A stretch of 64,000 bases of DNA from Mesonia hippocampi (GTDB lineage: Bacteria; Bacteroidota; Bacteroidia; Flavobacteriales; Flavobacteriaceae), in contig NZ_JACIFO010000001.1 in assembly GCF_014197445.1 (NCBI RefSeq), positions 372,001 to 436,000 on the forward strand. The letters run 5' to 3'. The first letter of the stretch is position 1, and each line of letters opens with the position of its first letter. This document shows, piece after piece, positions 1 through 10,604 of the stretch. A model generated the notes under the pieces. It did not search any database. It saw only the letters and a program-made list of their open reading frames with translations, and was not told the DNA's origin. Made by a program: the position numbers and the translations under genes.

Positions 1-1627
1 GTCTTGCAGCTCTACCTATGGTTTGGGTTAGCGACCGGTGGCTTCGTAAAAAGCCTTCTTTATCAGCATCTAAAATAGCAACCAACGAGACTTCTGGTAA
101 ATCTAATCCTTCTCGTAGTAAGTTTACACCTACCAAAACATCAAATAAGCCTTTACGCAAATCGCGCATTATTTCTACACGTTCTAAGGTGTCTATATCG
201 CTGTGTATATACCGACTTCTAACATCAATACGCGTTAAGTATTTTACCAATTCCTCTGCCATGCGTTTGGTAAGTGTTGTAACAAGTATACGTTGATCTT
301 TTTCTACACGTAGTTGTATTTCTTCCAGCAAATCGTCTATTTGATTTTGGCTAGGCCTAACTTCAATTATAGGATCTAGTAAACCTGTTGGACGGATAAG
401 TTGTTCTACATACACTCCTTCACATTTTTGTAACTCATAGTCTGCAGGCGTTGCACTTACGTATAAAACTTGATTTTGGAGTGCTTCAAATTCTTCAAAT
501 TGTAAAGGACGGTTATCCATTGCAGCAGGGAGTCGAAATCCGTATTCTACCAAATTTTCTTTTCTAGAGCGGTCACCACCATACATAGCACTTACTTGTG
601 GGATGGTTACGTGGCTTTCATCTACAATCATTAAATAATCATCAGGAAAATAATCGAGCAAGCAGAAAGGACGGCTTCCTGGTTCTCTTCCATCAAGATA
701 GCGCGAGTAGTTTTCAATGCCAGAGCAATAACCCAGCTCTTTTATCATTTCTAAATCAAAATTTGTACGTTCTTCTAAACGTTTAGCTTCTAATGTTTTT
801 CCTATTTCCTGAAAATAAGTGACTTGTTTACCTAAATCTAAAGCTATTTGATCGATAGCTTTGTTTAAAACCTCTGGAGAGGTAACAAACATATTTGCAG
901 GATAAATATTTAGCTTCTCATATTTTTCAATAACCTGATTAGTTTGTGGGTCAAAAGCTTCTATTTCTTCTATTTCATCACCAAAAAAATGAATTCTAAA
1001 AGCATCATCGGCATAGCCTGGGAAAACATCTAATGTATCTCCTTTAATTCGAAAGTTTCCATGTAAAAATTCTCCTTCGGTACGGGCGTATAGGCTTTGT
1101 ACTAAACGTTTTAATAAGGTAGTGCGTGATATTTCTTGTTCTACCGAAAGACTAATTACGTTTTTCTGAAACTCTACGGGGTTTCCAATACCATATAAAC
1201 AACTCACCGAAGCAACAACAATAACATCTCTACGTCCAGAAAGTAGAGAAGAGGTGGTGCTTAAACGTAATTTTTCGATTTCATCGTTTATAGATAAATC
1301 TTTTTCTATATACGTATTGGTTGTAGGTATAAAAGCTTCTGGTTGATAATAATCGTAATAGGAAACAAAATATTCTACTGCATTATCAGGAAAAAAGGCT
1401 TTAAACTCTGTATAGAGCTGTGCGGCAAGCGTTTTATTATGCGCAAGAATAAGCGTAGGCCTTTCTACCTGCTGAATAACATTTGCCATGGTAAATGTTT
1501 TACCAGAACCTGTAACCCCTAATAAGGTGTGGTAAGGTTCATTGGCCTCGATTCCTTGCACAAGTTGTTTTATGGCTTGCGGTTGGTCTCCTGTAGGTTT
1601 ATATGCGGATTGTAGGTTGAATTTCAT
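1..1627 (-). CDS. uvrB: UvrABC excinuclease subunit B, 5' part (cut by window edge)
   Basis: UvrB is the damage-verifying helicase-like subunit of nucleotide excision repair, loaded by UvrA and cut by UvrC. Reading leftwards from the ATG at 1625-1627 ([19 protein letters not shown]) gives 542 codons up to the window edge. Visible features are Walker A GVTGSGKT near residue 40, the tyrosine-rich beta-hairpin [16 protein letters not shown], Walker [16 protein letters not shown], and finally motif [10 protein letters not shown]. The family is usually about 660-670 residues, so the end of helicase domain 2 and the UVR motif lie outside the window. The frame is intact over all visible sequence. 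A TAGTTTTG box (1634-1641, minus strand) lies just before the start, so any leader would be very short. Confidence 0.97.
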   Translation of the reverse strand, partial: MKFNLQSAYKPTGDQPQAIKQLVQGIEANEPYHTLLGVTGSGKTFTMANVIQQVERPTLILAHNKTLAAQLYTEFKAFFPDNAVEYFVSYYDYYQPEAFIPTTNTYIEKDLSINDEIEKLRLSTTSSLLSGRRDVIVVASVSCLYGIGNPVEFQKNVISLSVEQEISRTTLLKRLVQSLYARTEGEFLHGNFRIKGDTLDVFPGYADDAFRIHFFGDEIEEIEAFDPQTNQVIEKYEKLNIYPANMFVTSPEVLNKAIDQIALDLGKQVTYFQEIGKTLEAKRLEERTNFDLEMIKELGYCSGIENYSRYLDGREPGSRPFCLLDYFPDDYLMIVDESHVTIPQVSAMYGGDRSRKENLVEYGFRLPAAMDNRPLQFEEFEALQNQVLYVSATPADYELQKCEGVYVEQLIRPTGLLDPIIEVRPSQNQIDDLLEEIQLRVEKDQRILVTTLTKRMAEELVKYLTRIDVRSRYIHSDIDTLERVEIMRDLRKGLFDVLVGVNLLREGLDLPEVSLVAILDADKEGFLRSHRSLTQTIGRAAR

Positions 1628-1661
1628 AGAATACAAAACTACAAAAAACCACGATAATGCT

Positions 1662-3743
1662 TTACCTTAAAAGGGTAATGTTCCCCTTTTTAACGCTGCC
1701 ATCTTTATAATAAATAGCATACCAATAATCGTTTGCAGGCATAGGTTTACCACGGTAGGTACCATCCCAACTTCCATAGGTATCAAAGGCGGTAAGTATT
1801 TTTCCAAATCTATCAAAAATAATAATTTTTTCTATTGGAGATTTACCTAGTTCTATTCCTCCTAGCCTCCATACATCATTTATTCCGTCTGCATTGGGGG
1901 TAAAAAAGTTGTTGAAAGTAACAATATAAAAACTTACGGAAGCAATACCACAGCCGTTTTTATCTCGAACGTAAACGGTATGTTTACCTGCTGAAAGGTT
2001 TCTGAAAATAGGACTATCTTGATAATTAGATTTTTGGTCTAGTGCATATTCATAATCTCCTATTCCCGTAGCAAAAATCTCTACTTGTTGGTTGCTTACT
2101 TTGCCAGATATCGTATAATCTAGGTTTGCTATTTCAGAACTTCCTACTTCGATTACTTTTCGGATAGAGCAATAGTAAGTTCTTCCATCTACATTACTTG
2201 ACGATGTAACGGTTACTTCGTAACTACCTGGACTTGTAATGTCTAAATAAGGTGTTTTTTCTCCGCTATCCCACAAATAGGTGTAATTAGTAGAGTTTCC
2301 TAACATTCCTGCATAAATACGTAAAGACTCTCCGGAATTTAAGCAATATTTTGGTGCTTGGTAATAAGGATCTTCTTGCGGGGTAACTACTAAAATGGTT
2401 TTTATTTCTTTTATCGCATAACAGCCGTTGGTATTTTCTAAACGTAAATAAAAACTTCTATTTGCTGTAACAAGAACATTGCTTGGGGTATCAATTTCAT
2501 TTTCTTTATTCTCAGCGTCTTGATAAGAAGGGTAAAAACCTTGAAGAGTATAATTTGTATTTCCGTTTAATATAATGCTAGTAGTGTTTGTGAGATTGAA
2601 TTCATTTTCTTCATCAGGAAAATGACATTGGTATAAAGTCACTTCATCTTTTAGATTAGCATCGGTAGCGTATTCAACCAAAACAGTATCGGTTGTTGTA
2701 CAGCCATTGTAAGAAATTTCTACTTTGTATTCTCCTGGTTGTGTTATCGCTAATTGGCTTTCTTGTGGGCCATTGCTTAATTCTGTTTCTGTATTTCCTT
2801 CTATTTTATACCAAGTGTAATTGGTTGGTGTTCCTGTAATATTTAGTGGAGAGAGTGTATGTGTTGTGCCTTGGCATAGGGCGTTTTCTCCTGTTAAATC
2901 TGGACCTAAGTCTGCCGAATTAATATTAAAACTATTTCCTTCTAGAAAAACAGCAGAGTCGTATCTTGCGTTATGCTCGTCTGCTATGGCCAATTTTATT
3001 TTATATGTGGTATTGGCAACAACTTGAGCAGTAGCGGTTAGTACAGCTGTTTGGCCATTAAAATTTATAGCCGCATTAGAGAAACCTTGTGGGTTGAATT
3101 GACCAAAATAGGTTTCATTAATAGCAGAACAATGTCCTGGAATATCAGGATGTACGGTTGTTACTTTTACAGGAGTGTTTGTTCCGGGAACTAAGGCTAT
3201 GTTTTGATATTGTGTGCTTGTGGTAGGACGTATTAAAAAAGCAAATAAGTCGGAGTATATACAGGTACTTTCATCGTTAGCTTGGTATTCTTCAGAAGCA
3301 AATATATACCTAAATTGTATGGCACTTGTTAGTTGTGGCGTAAACTCAAATTCTATAACCGTAGCATTGGTGGTGGTGTATTCGTTTAACGCGTTTTCTA
3401 AATCAGGATCGCTTCCCCAATTGGGAGCATCATCATCACTTAAAGAATCGTTAGGGCCTTCTACATTCTTGAGTTTTCCTGTGCTTAATACGATTCCGTC
3501 TTCAAATGGAAAATTACTTCCGTTACGTTCAAAATACCCAAAACTTTTATCTCCATCCGAAAAATTTCCGCCAGCAGTATGGGTAATATTGATGTTTGTT
3601 ATGCAACCGCTGTTGATAAAAATATCTTCGATTAACTCTTGTGGAGTATGAGTGTTGTGGTTTACTTTTAAATATTGAGCTTGTGTTGAAAAAAACAAGC
3701 AAAATAGAATGATACTTAGGTGTATGTTGTAATAGCTATTCAA
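1662..3743 (-). CDS. Secreted choice-of-anchor L protein with T9SS type B sorting domain
   Basis: A 693-residue exported surface protein. It has an N-terminal signal peptide (hydrophobic IILFCLFF, cleavage after TQAQ). Next comes a choice-of-anchor L domain over roughly residues 40-270 ([25 protein letters not shown] and [10 protein letters not shown] are typical). Ig/PKD-like repeats with paired cysteines follow. The C-terminal ~85 residues ([19 protein letters not shown] through [21 protein letters not shown]) are the gliding-motility-associated type B sorting domain used by the type IX secretion system. The final strand KGNITLLR is typical. The natural ligand cannot be read from the sequence. 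It lies 81 bp downstream of another type B cargo gene on the same strand, so the two are probably co-expressed adhesin-like proteins. Confidence 0.9.
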   Translation of the reverse strand: MNSYYNIHLSIILFCLFFSTQAQYLKVNHNTHTPQELIEDIFINSGCITNINITHTAGGNFSDGDKSFGYFERNGSNFPFEDGIVLSTGKLKNVEGPNDSLSDDDAPNWGSDPDLENALNEYTTTNATVIEFEFTPQLTSAIQFRYIFASEEYQANDESTCIYSDLFAFLIRPTTSTQYQNIALVPGTNTPVKVTTVHPDIPGHCSAINETYFGQFNPQGFSNAAINFNGQTAVLTATAQVVANTTYKIKLAIADEHNARYDSAVFLEGNSFNINSADLGPDLTGENALCQGTTHTLSPLNITGTPTNYTWYKIEGNTETELSNGPQESQLAITQPGEYKVEISYNGCTTTDTVLVEYATDANLKDEVTLYQCHFPDEENEFNLTNTTSIILNGNTNYTLQGFYPSYQDAENKENEIDTPSNVLVTANRSFYLRLENTNGCYAIKEIKTILVVTPQEDPYYQAPKYCLNSGESLRIYAGMLGNSTNYTYLWDSGEKTPYLDITSPGSYEVTVTSSSNVDGRTYYCSIRKVIEVGSSEIANLDYTISGKVSNQQVEIFATGIGDYEYALDQKSNYQDSPIFRNLSAGKHTVYVRDKNGCGIASVSFYIVTFNNFFTPNADGINDVWRLGGIELGKSPIEKIIIFDRFGKILTAFDTYGSWDGTYRGKPMPANDYWYAIYYKDGSVKKGNITLLR

Positions 3744-3824
3744 GGCAATTTTTTTTGAGCCCCCAAAAGTAATTAGTATTTTATTAATAGGAGACCTCTA
3801 TAAAAGATTTTACAAATAATTAAC

Positions 3825-6218
3825 CTAACGGTTTAAGTAAACCCAACCTTTATAAGTTCCGAATTTAGCATCTTTGGTATCTAACACATAAAAATAAGTT
3901 CCTGTGGGTAATTCTTCTCCTTGATTTAATAAACCACGATTACTGGTTCCGTCCCAAGCTTGTGTATGGTTCCAACCTTCATAAATAAGGGTTCCGTACC
4001 TTGAGAATATTTTTAAATGAAAGTCTTCAAAAATATCATAAAGACCGCTTATAAAAAAAGTGTCGTTTACTCCGTCTGTATTTGGAGAAAATCCTTGTGG
4101 AATTCTAGGAGGGCATTTTTCTGTTATTAGAGAAACTTTATAGAATTCACCACAATAATCTATATTTGTAGGATCGTTTTCATAGCTTCGTATGTAAATT
4201 TCGTCAAGTTTTTTTATATTGGTATAACTTTCAGGATTAGTGATGTTTACAATAAATTGAGAAACTGCCAAAGCTTTTGTTTCAAAATACAAATAATTAC
4301 CTTCGGGTAAATAATTTTCTATTTCGGTGAGCTTATAGGTACCTATTTTTTTACCTTCATTACAAGTGGTAAGTGGTGGTAATGTTGTTAAAGTACCTCG
4401 ATAACTTGATAGCTTAAAACTCGCAATGGCATAACAAGCTGGGTGTAAATTATTTTCTACCCGGTAATAAATGGTTAAGGATTGCTCATCGAGCATAACT
4501 TCTTGGATATGATTTAGGTTAGCTTCGGCATCGGTTTGGTTTTGAAAAAATCGCACAGCTATATCGGGCTGATTGTCTATGATTTGTTGTTCATTTATAG
4601 CTAAAGAATAAGCTAGAGGTGTTTCCGAAATACCTAAACAAATATGTTGGTCTGGAATAGGTGTTGCTGTGGGTTGATAATATAGATCTATCATAAAAGA
4701 GGTTATCCTATAGCAGCTAGGGTCTGCTTCATCATAAATGCGTATATAAATAACTTGCGGCAGATTGTTGGTAAGGTAATCTGTATAATCAGGGATGGGA
4801 TTGTTTGCATTTTCGGCGTCGTTTAAACTGGCATAAAAACTTGCATCAAGACTTGTTTGATTTCCTAATACCAAGTGGTAGTTTTCGGTAAAGTTGTAAC
4901 TCGAAATTCCGTCATTAGAAGAATCGTCACATTGAATTATATCTACAGGTGTTTTTGCTATTTTTAAAATTTTTAAAGCAACATTTTTTACAGCGATGTT
5001 ATCATCTTCATTCGTTTCTGGGATAATACTATTTCCATTTAAATCTTTATTTACAATGAGTTCGAGTGTAAAACTATCAGGAATGTTTTGAGGAATGTTA
5101 AGGGTATAGGTGTAAGTTTCAGACCCATCTATAGGAATATCATTTTGCGTACTGGTTTGCCCAACCCAACTGGTATTTGCATAAAAATCTATTTGTGTTC
5201 CTGCGGGTAAAATTCCGGTACAATTGTTATTGGTAATGGTATAATCTATCAGAATATCTCGTGAGCCACAATCTGTAATAACGGCATTAATGATAGGAGA
5301 GGGGTTAGGTACTTCGCTATTTAAAACAGTTACCACATTGTTTATCATGATGAAATCTCCATTGATGCCATCTCCAGAAGTTAATTCGATAATTGCCGAA
5401 GTATCACCAATATTTATATTGTTTTCTATGTCATAAACGTCCAAATCCATATTGTATAAATTGGACATGCCTGTGTAACTATTAGTCCCGTTAAATGCAT
5501 TATTTGCAGGATTTAAAGGCGTACTTAAAATATTTCCATTAATTCTTAAGGTCTCGTTTATAGCCAAACCTTCATCACCTTCCCAGGCTAAAAAACCTAT
5601 TTTTGCACCAATATTATCAACAACGTTTAGGTTATCCAGTACTATTTGCAGGTTATTTACTGTAGCATGTACACCTTGTAGACCGTCATAAACGCTTACT
5701 TGATTAAGCGGAAGAGAAGCATCTTCATAGATAATAATAATGCTCCAACCAGCAAAGTTTGTCGCATTATAACAATAGGTAGGAATAACATTTGTTAAGT
5801 CTAAATCGCTCAATGTATAAGTGCCATTTCCGGTTGTGGTTACTTGTGTGGTAACATCGGTAAAGGCTGCAAAAAAGGGAAAGCTTTGCCCAGAAAAATT
5901 AAGCGTGTATGCAAAAGTTCTATCGGCAGTAATGGATTGGTTATTGAGTTTTACCGAAAAATCTCCTGTTCCCGAACCTGCCCAGTATAAATAAGCAGCA
6001 GTAATATTTTGTGTAGGTAATAGCGATAAACTTGCACTTGCCGAAGTTAAAATAGTACAAGAGGTTGATTGAGTTTCATTATTTTCTGCATCATTAAGAG
6101 TATTGCCTATTGCTGTATAATCATAATGCCCATTAAACTGGGTGTATAGCTCTATATCTTGTGAAAAAACAGCTAAACTCACTAAGCTTAACCATAAACT
6201 AAAGTAAATATTTTTCAA
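3825..6218 (-). CDS. Large secreted protein with CARDB-like region and T9SS type B sorting domain
   Basis: A 797-residue exported protein. The signal peptide is IYFSLWLSLVSLAVFSQ. The first ~290 residues (AAYLYWAGSGTGDFSVKLN, NFAGWSIIIIYED) resemble the DUF3344-like regions found in bacterial surface proteins. Residues ~310-420 look like a CARDB adhesion domain (VITDCGSRDILIDYTITNN through ETNEDDNIAV). Two or three cysteine-containing repeats follow. The C-terminus (GFSPNTDGVNDTFFISGLYD, AWDGTSNRG, GTYFYVLDTKDAKFGTYKGWVYLNR) is a type B T9SS sorting domain. It was probably made as a unit with the gene at 1662-3743. A role as an adhesin or matrix component is inferred only from the domain set. 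Confidence 0.88.
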   Translation of the reverse strand: MKNIYFSLWLSLVSLAVFSQDIELYTQFNGHYDYTAIGNTLNDAENNETQSTSCTILTSASASLSLLPTQNITAAYLYWAGSGTGDFSVKLNNQSITADRTFAYTLNFSGQSFPFFAAFTDVTTQVTTTGNGTYTLSDLDLTNVIPTYCYNATNFAGWSIIIIYEDASLPLNQVSVYDGLQGVHATVNNLQIVLDNLNVVDNIGAKIGFLAWEGDEGLAINETLRINGNILSTPLNPANNAFNGTNSYTGMSNLYNMDLDVYDIENNINIGDTSAIIELTSGDGINGDFIMINNVVTVLNSEVPNPSPIINAVITDCGSRDILIDYTITNNNCTGILPAGTQIDFYANTSWVGQTSTQNDIPIDGSETYTYTLNIPQNIPDSFTLELIVNKDLNGNSIIPETNEDDNIAVKNVALKILKIAKTPVDIIQCDDSSNDGISSYNFTENYHLVLGNQTSLDASFYASLNDAENANNPIPDYTDYLTNNLPQVIYIRIYDEADPSCYRITSFMIDLYYQPTATPIPDQHICLGISETPLAYSLAINEQQIIDNQPDIAVRFFQNQTDAEANLNHIQEVMLDEQSLTIYYRVENNLHPACYAIASFKLSSYRGTLTTLPPLTTCNEGKKIGTYKLTEIENYLPEGNYLYFETKALAVSQFIVNITNPESYTNIKKLDEIYIRSYENDPTNIDYCGEFYKVSLITEKCPPRIPQGFSPNTDGVNDTFFISGLYDIFEDFHLKIFSRYGTLIYEGWNHTQAWDGTSNRGLLNQGEELPTGTYFYVLDTKDAKFGTYKGWVYLNR

Positions 6219-6292
6219 AATAAGCCGTATTTTTAGTTTTATTGTTTAAATATAACTAAAAATACAACTTATTTAACATATTTTAATAAAAA

Positions 6293-7129
6293 TTACAAAT
6301 CCCTCCGTTTTATTATTTTATACGATAAAAATATAAATATACCTGTCCATACACACACAATAAGAAGTTGTAATATACTAACTGAAGAATCCCAATTTAC
6401 ATCGGCACCAATTTGAGAAGCTGATGCTTGAACCACATTTAACCTTGTAAAAGGTTGTTTTACGAGGTTTGAGATGGATTCTAAAGGTAAAAATTGACTT
6501 ATTTTATTTGCGATTAAAGAGTCTTTAAAAATTACAAATTTTAGCACCCCAATAATAATACTTTCGGCAATCCACCATACAAACAGAAACCCCAAGGCAA
6601 AAGCAGAACGCTTTATCCATATTCCTAAAAACAGACAAAAGGCAAAAAAGCCTACTAGTTTAATAAAGTAAGCAAAAAGGTATTCTAAATCAGAAAAAAT
6701 AATGCTAAACTCTGTGTATGAAGAAAAAATAAGTCCTAAAACAAAAGACACCAAAAATATAAAAAGGGTAGAGGCTAATGCAAAAAGAATTACCGTATAA
6801 AATTTAGACAGGATAAACTCTTTTTTACTCAAGCCATCAATCAAGTTTTGTTTTAACGTTCGGTTGCTGTATTCGTTAGCAACCATCGATACAATGATGA
6901 CCGCCATAAATATTTTTAAAAATGAAGCAATATAGGTATTAAAATGCCAGATATAAGGAAAGTTAAATATGCCTTGTTCTGCAAGATGAAATTCTACAAA
7001 TCCTAAATTAAATTTTATAGAAGCTATCAACGCTATAAACATAAACAACCCAAAATAAATAATGAGTAATGCTTTAGCCGATTTGCTATATTTTATTTTC
7101 TGTAATTCTATAGTAAGTAATCGTAACAT
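6293..7129 (-). CDS. ABC-2 type transporter permease
   Basis: A 278-residue integral membrane protein with about six hydrophobic segments and a short charged N-terminus. The EYSNRTLKQNLIDGLSKKEFILSKF segment between the second and third helices is the hallmark of ABC-2 permeases. The gene follows the ATPase gene after a 3-bp gap on the same strand, so the two form one export complex in the inner membrane. The substrate is not evident. Related pairs export antibiotics, lipids or peptides, or confer self-resistance. The sequence does not resemble the gliding permeases GldF/GldG closely enough to use those names. Confidence 0.88.
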   Translation of the reverse strand: MLRLLTIELQKIKYSKSAKALLIIYFGLFMFIALIASIKFNLGFVEFHLAEQGIFNFPYIWHFNTYIASFLKIFMAVIIVSMVANEYSNRTLKQNLIDGLSKKEFILSKFYTVILFALASTLFIFLVSFVLGLIFSSYTEFSIIFSDLEYLFAYFIKLVGFFAFCLFLGIWIKRSAFALGFLFVWWIAESIIIGVLKFVIFKDSLIANKISQFLPLESISNLVKQPFTRLNVVQASASQIGADVNWDSSVSILQLLIVCVWTGIFIFLSYKIIKRRDL

Positions 7130-7132
7130 AAA

Positions 7133-8032
7133 TTATTGATTGGTAAGTTGTAAAAATTGTTCTTCTAAGCTTTCTTTTCGTTTTATTAAATGTGATAGAA
7201 AAATGCCTTTTTCTACAAACATTTTATTCAAGGCATCGGCGGCAATGTTTTCGGTTAAATTGGCGGTAATGATATGATTTTCAGGATCTACTTTTTCGGC
7301 TGTAAACCAAGAGTGATTTTGTACGATGCTTAGCAAATCTTCATGATTTTCTGCTTTAAGCTCAACATATCCAAAACTTGCGTTTAATTTATCTACGCTG
7401 CCGGCATAAAGCATTTTTCCTTTTCTTAAAATAATTACATGAGAGCACACCTTTTCTACTTCATCCAAAAGGTGAGAGGCGAGAAGTATGGTAGTTCCTG
7501 TACTGGCAATTTTTTTAATAATTTCTCTTATTTGATGAATTCCTTGCGGATCTAGCCCATTGGTTGGTTCATCTAAAATTAATATTTCGGGGTCATTAAG
7601 TAGTGCCGAGGCAATAGCTAAGCGCTGTTTCATCCCTAGCGAATAGGTGCTAAACTTATCGTTTTTACGTTCTAATAAGCCTACAAGTTCAAGCTTTTTA
7701 TCGATATTTTCTTCGGTAACTTCTTTAATTTTACAAACCAAAGCTAAATTTTGATAGGCCGTCATGTACGGATAAAAATTAGGCCGCTCGATAATGGCAC
7801 CTACTTTTTTTAATGCTCGATGAGTAGAATAAGATTTATCGAACCAATAAAAATTGCCACTGGTTTTATTTACAACATTAAGCACCATGCCTAAAGTAGT
7901 AGATTTTCCGCTTCCATTAGGACCAAGAATACCATAAACATGTCCTTTTTCTATGGTAAAGGAAACATGGTCTACGGCGGTTAAAGCCCCGAATTTTTTG
8001 GTAAGTTGTTGTAAACTAAGTATTGTTTTCAA
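7133..8032 (-). CDS. ABC transporter ATP-binding protein
   Basis: A 299-residue nucleotide-binding subunit. It has Walker A GPNGSGKS near residue 38, a signature-like segment YSLGMKQRLAIASALL, and Walker B ILILDEPTNGLDP with a following H-loop ASHLLDEVEKVC. The C-terminal ~75 residues are the accessory domain usual in BcrA/YhaQ/NatA-type exporters. The length is normal for the family. It is translated just ahead of the permease at 6293-7129 and must energise it. GldA is in the same broad family, but nothing here specifically supports a gliding role. Confidence 0.92.
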   Translation of the reverse strand: MKTILSLQQLTKKFGALTAVDHVSFTIEKGHVYGILGPNGSGKSTTLGMVLNVVNKTSGNFYWFDKSYSTHRALKKVGAIIERPNFYPYMTAYQNLALVCKIKEVTEENIDKKLELVGLLERKNDKFSTYSLGMKQRLAIASALLNDPEILILDEPTNGLDPQGIHQIREIIKKIASTGTTILLASHLLDEVEKVCSHVIILRKGKMLYAGSVDKLNASFGYVELKAENHEDLLSIVQNHSWFTAEKVDPENHIITANLTENIAADALNKMFVEKGIFLSHLIKRKESLEEQFLQLTNQ

Positions 8033-8134
8033 AATAATAATTGGTTTTTCTTTATACTTTCAACGGCTAAAGTATAATTTTGTTACAAGAAATAGAATCT
8101 TTATTTTATCAGAATAAAAAATTAAAACAAAGAA

Positions 8135-9208
8135 ATGCCTGAAGAAGAAAAATTAATGTCGAGAAAAAAGCCAACATTTCCTATTAATGAGCGTTTGGAT
8201 AAATACCTCATAAAATTTAATAGAAATACTAAAATTCCCGTGTTTTATGAGGATTTGTTACGTTTTTCTGGTTCTATAACCGTTTATGATAGGCACGATG
8301 AAGACACCCTTTGGGTACGTTGCTATTATGCAGACCATGAGCGTACAGAGATTGATAATAGTTTAAAGCGAGTATATACGATTTTACACTCTGATGGTAG
8401 CGATGATTCTTTTCAGTACTTAAATGTAGATGCTATAGATTATTGTACTTTTGGGAACTCTAAACCCTTTAGAATCAAGGTTAGAAACATTCTTAACGAT
8501 AGTTTTACTTATTTTTATGTAAAAAAAGCAGATGCTTCGCGTATTTATGGCTTAGAAATAGAGCATATTTTATCGCCGCACCGTATTAATTTCCTTATTT
8601 ATAAAGATACACTCATCGAAGAGCACATTGCTGGTATTCCTGGCGATGTTTTTATAAAAGAACACTTGCCTTTATGTGAAGAATATGCAAAAACACAAAT
8701 CGCAAAACAGTTTGTAAAGTTTAACGAGCGTTGTACGTTACGGCTGTTAGGCGATATGCGTTCTTATAATTATGTAGTGATTCCAACACACGATTTTGAC
8801 CATATTTCTTACCAAATACGTGCCATTGATTTTGACCAGCAATGCTACGAAGGAAATTTAAAAGTATATCGACCACAATTTTTTAAAGAAAATTTTGTGA
8901 TGGTAAAATTGGTTTCAGACAGACTAGAAGCTTCATCTATAGCGCAATACCAACGTGAAGAACGCTCGCAAGTAGCAAAACGACTTATAAGTTCTCAAAA
9001 GCGGTTTCGGGAGTTGATACGGTGCATGACACATGATCATATTTCGACTACCAAAAATGTAAAGCAACTTAGAAAGGATTTGGTAGAATATTCTAAAGAT
9101 ATTCGCTTTAAACGCGCCAAAACTATGGGGAATATTCTAAAAACAGCGCTGGAGTTTGTAAAACGAAATTATCAAGACGTTAACACAAAAGAAAGTATGG
9201 AGTACTAA
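8135..9208 (+). CDS. Conserved protein of unknown function
   Basis: A 357-residue soluble protein with no signal peptide or membrane segment, and I do not recognise its family. The first half is beta-rich (NTKIPVFYEDLLRFSGSITVYDRHDEDTLWVRCYYADHE). A conserved-looking block IYGLEIEHILSPHRINFLIYKDTLIEEHIAGIPGDVFIKEHLP follows, and a strongly basic helical tail runs from residue ~275 (YQREERSQVAKRLISSQKRFRELIRCM) to the end. The start could be 8135 or the internal ATG at 8156 (MSRKKPTF); 8135 has the A-rich upstream sequence usual here. It is divergent from the ABC exporter with a 102-bp shared upstream region. The basic tail may suggest nucleic-acid or membrane contact, but this is a guess. Confidence 0.7.
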   Translation: MPEEEKLMSRKKPTFPINERLDKYLIKFNRNTKIPVFYEDLLRFSGSITVYDRHDEDTLWVRCYYADHERTEIDNSLKRVYTILHSDGSDDSFQYLNVDAIDYCTFGNSKPFRIKVRNILNDSFTYFYVKKADASRIYGLEIEHILSPHRINFLIYKDTLIEEHIAGIPGDVFIKEHLPLCEEYAKTQIAKQFVKFNERCTLRLLGDMRSYNYVVIPTHDFDHISYQIRAIDFDQQCYEGNLKVYRPQFFKENFVMVKLVSDRLEASSIAQYQREERSQVAKRLISSQKRFRELIRCMTHDHISTTKNVKQLRKDLVEYSKDIRFKRAKTMGNILKTALEFVKRNYQDVNTKESMEY

Positions 9209-9379
9209 AAGCTAGGTATATTTATTGTTTCTTTTGTATTAATAAATCCTATTTTACATAATATACATTATAGTGCAACTATATTTAAAAGTGATTATGG
9301 TCTTTATCGTTAAAATTTGTTTTTAATCTTGTTGTTATTAAGATTATCTAATTGATGTATATTTACATAAAAAAGATAA

Positions 9380-10477
9380 ATGTTAATTCACTTAATCCAA
9401 ATACTTGTTTTTTCCTCATTAATACTGCTTTCTTTTATCATGCTTTCAAATCCGTTGCGGGTAAATAGAAAAGCTAATATTTGGTTTGGAATAACTTTGT
9501 TTTTATGGTCAAGTTTTTGGTTAGAAGAAATTATACTGCTAACAAAGGCAGAACCTTTTGGCGATATTTTAAACTTAGTAATTTCATTTATACAGTTTTT
9601 TACACCTATATTTTTGTATATCAGTGTTTTGTTTTTTTCTAATCCTAATTATAAATTTTCACTTAAAGACAGCGCTGTATTCATTATACCAATAGTTTAC
9701 TTAGTTGCAATTATTTATAATTACCTCTCGGTTACTAATTATCAGTTATTATTAGTAACATTAATACTTGTTAATGCAATTGTGTTTATTACAAAATCGT
9801 TTTTAAGGCTTCGTATTCATCAGCGAAAAATAACTTTGTTTTCATCCAATACTGACGAAATTAATTTAAAATGGTTAGAAAATATTATTCTGGTAATAAT
9901 GGCTTTAGTTTTAATTATAAGCGTTTTTAACCTTATTTATATTGGGCTACCCCTAAACTTATACTTAAACATTATTACACTAGGCGTTATCTTGTTTATG
10001 ACTTACAACGCCTTAAAACAAAAAGAAATTTTTCCAACCAACCAGAAGCATCGCGAAGATATTATTGCGATTGAGAATGATGATGATGATGAAACCGATA
10101 CCACTAAACGAAAAATTATTAAAGACAAAGAGCTTGTTCTGTTAAAAGCTAAATTAAATGCTTTGATGAAAGCTAAACACTTGTATTTAGATAACGATAT
10201 CAATTTGGCTTCTTTAGCAGAAGAAATGCAAATAACATCGCACCAATTATCGTATGTTATTAATAATGGATTTAATCAAAACTTCTATCAGTTTATTAAT
10301 ACGTATCGAATTGAAAAAGCAAAAGAATTATTATTAGACAAATCTTCACAAAATTTGACCATTTTAGGAATAGCTTACGAATCTGGTTTCAATTCTAAAA
10401 CAGCATTTAATACTACATTTAAAAAATTTACCAACCTTACTCCTACCGAATTTAAAAACCAAAGTTCTACTTTATAA
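9380..10477 (+). CDS. Membrane-anchored AraC-family transcriptional regulator
   Basis: A 365-residue protein. The N-terminal ~215 residues hold six or seven hydrophobic helices. An acidic, low-complexity linker follows (IENDDDDETDTTKRK, ~230-245). The C-terminal ~110 residues are an AraC/XylS DNA-binding domain with two helix-turn-helices (INLASLAEEMQITSHQLSYVI and LTILGIAYESGFNSKTAFNTTFKKFTNLTPTEFK). This 7TM-HTH layout is common in Flavobacteriia and implies membrane signal sensing coupled directly to transcription. It sits upstream of, and co-oriented with, the SDR operon at 10605-13477, which is its most likely target. The signal is unknown. Confidence 0.88.
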   Translation: MLIHLIQILVFSSLILLSFIMLSNPLRVNRKANIWFGITLFLWSSFWLEEIILLTKAEPFGDILNLVISFIQFFTPIFLYISVLFFSNPNYKFSLKDSAVFIIPIVYLVAIIYNYLSVTNYQLLLVTLILVNAIVFITKSFLRLRIHQRKITLFSSNTDEINLKWLENIILVIMALVLIISVFNLIYIGLPLNLYLNIITLGVILFMTYNALKQKEIFPTNQKHREDIIAIENDDDDETDTTKRKIIKDKELVLLKAKLNALMKAKHLYLDNDINLASLAEEMQITSHQLSYVINNGFNQNFYQFINTYRIEKAKELLLDKSSQNLTILGIAYESGFNSKTAFNTTFKKFTNLTPTEFKNQSSTL

Positions 10478-10572
10478 ACAAGAACATAGTTTATTTTTAA
10501 AAATTTAATTATCAGCTAAATAAAAACCTGTTCTCATTTATAAATAAGAGCGTAAAAAGTACACTCCTACTC

Positions 10573-10580
10573 TACTTTTG
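10573..10580 (+). promoter_or_regulatory. Putative Bacteroidota -7 promoter box of the SDR operon
   Basis: TACTTTTG fits TAnnTTTG and lies 25 bp before the ATG at 10605. No clear TTG lies 20 bp upstream, so activation by the neighbouring AraC regulator is plausible. No transcription start has been mapped. Confidence 0.5.
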
Positions 10581-10604
10581 TAGTACAACTTTTAAGTGAA
10601 AACT

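Noticed and set aside
18-786. Two plus-strand reading frames (92 and 62 residues) at the start of the window
   Set aside because: Both lie on the strand opposite uvrB, whose motifs run unbroken through the region; their residues are low complexity.
6293-8032. GldA/GldF gliding ABC transporter
   Set aside because: The domains fit generic ABC-2 exporters and no gliding gene is nearby; the permease does not read like GldF.
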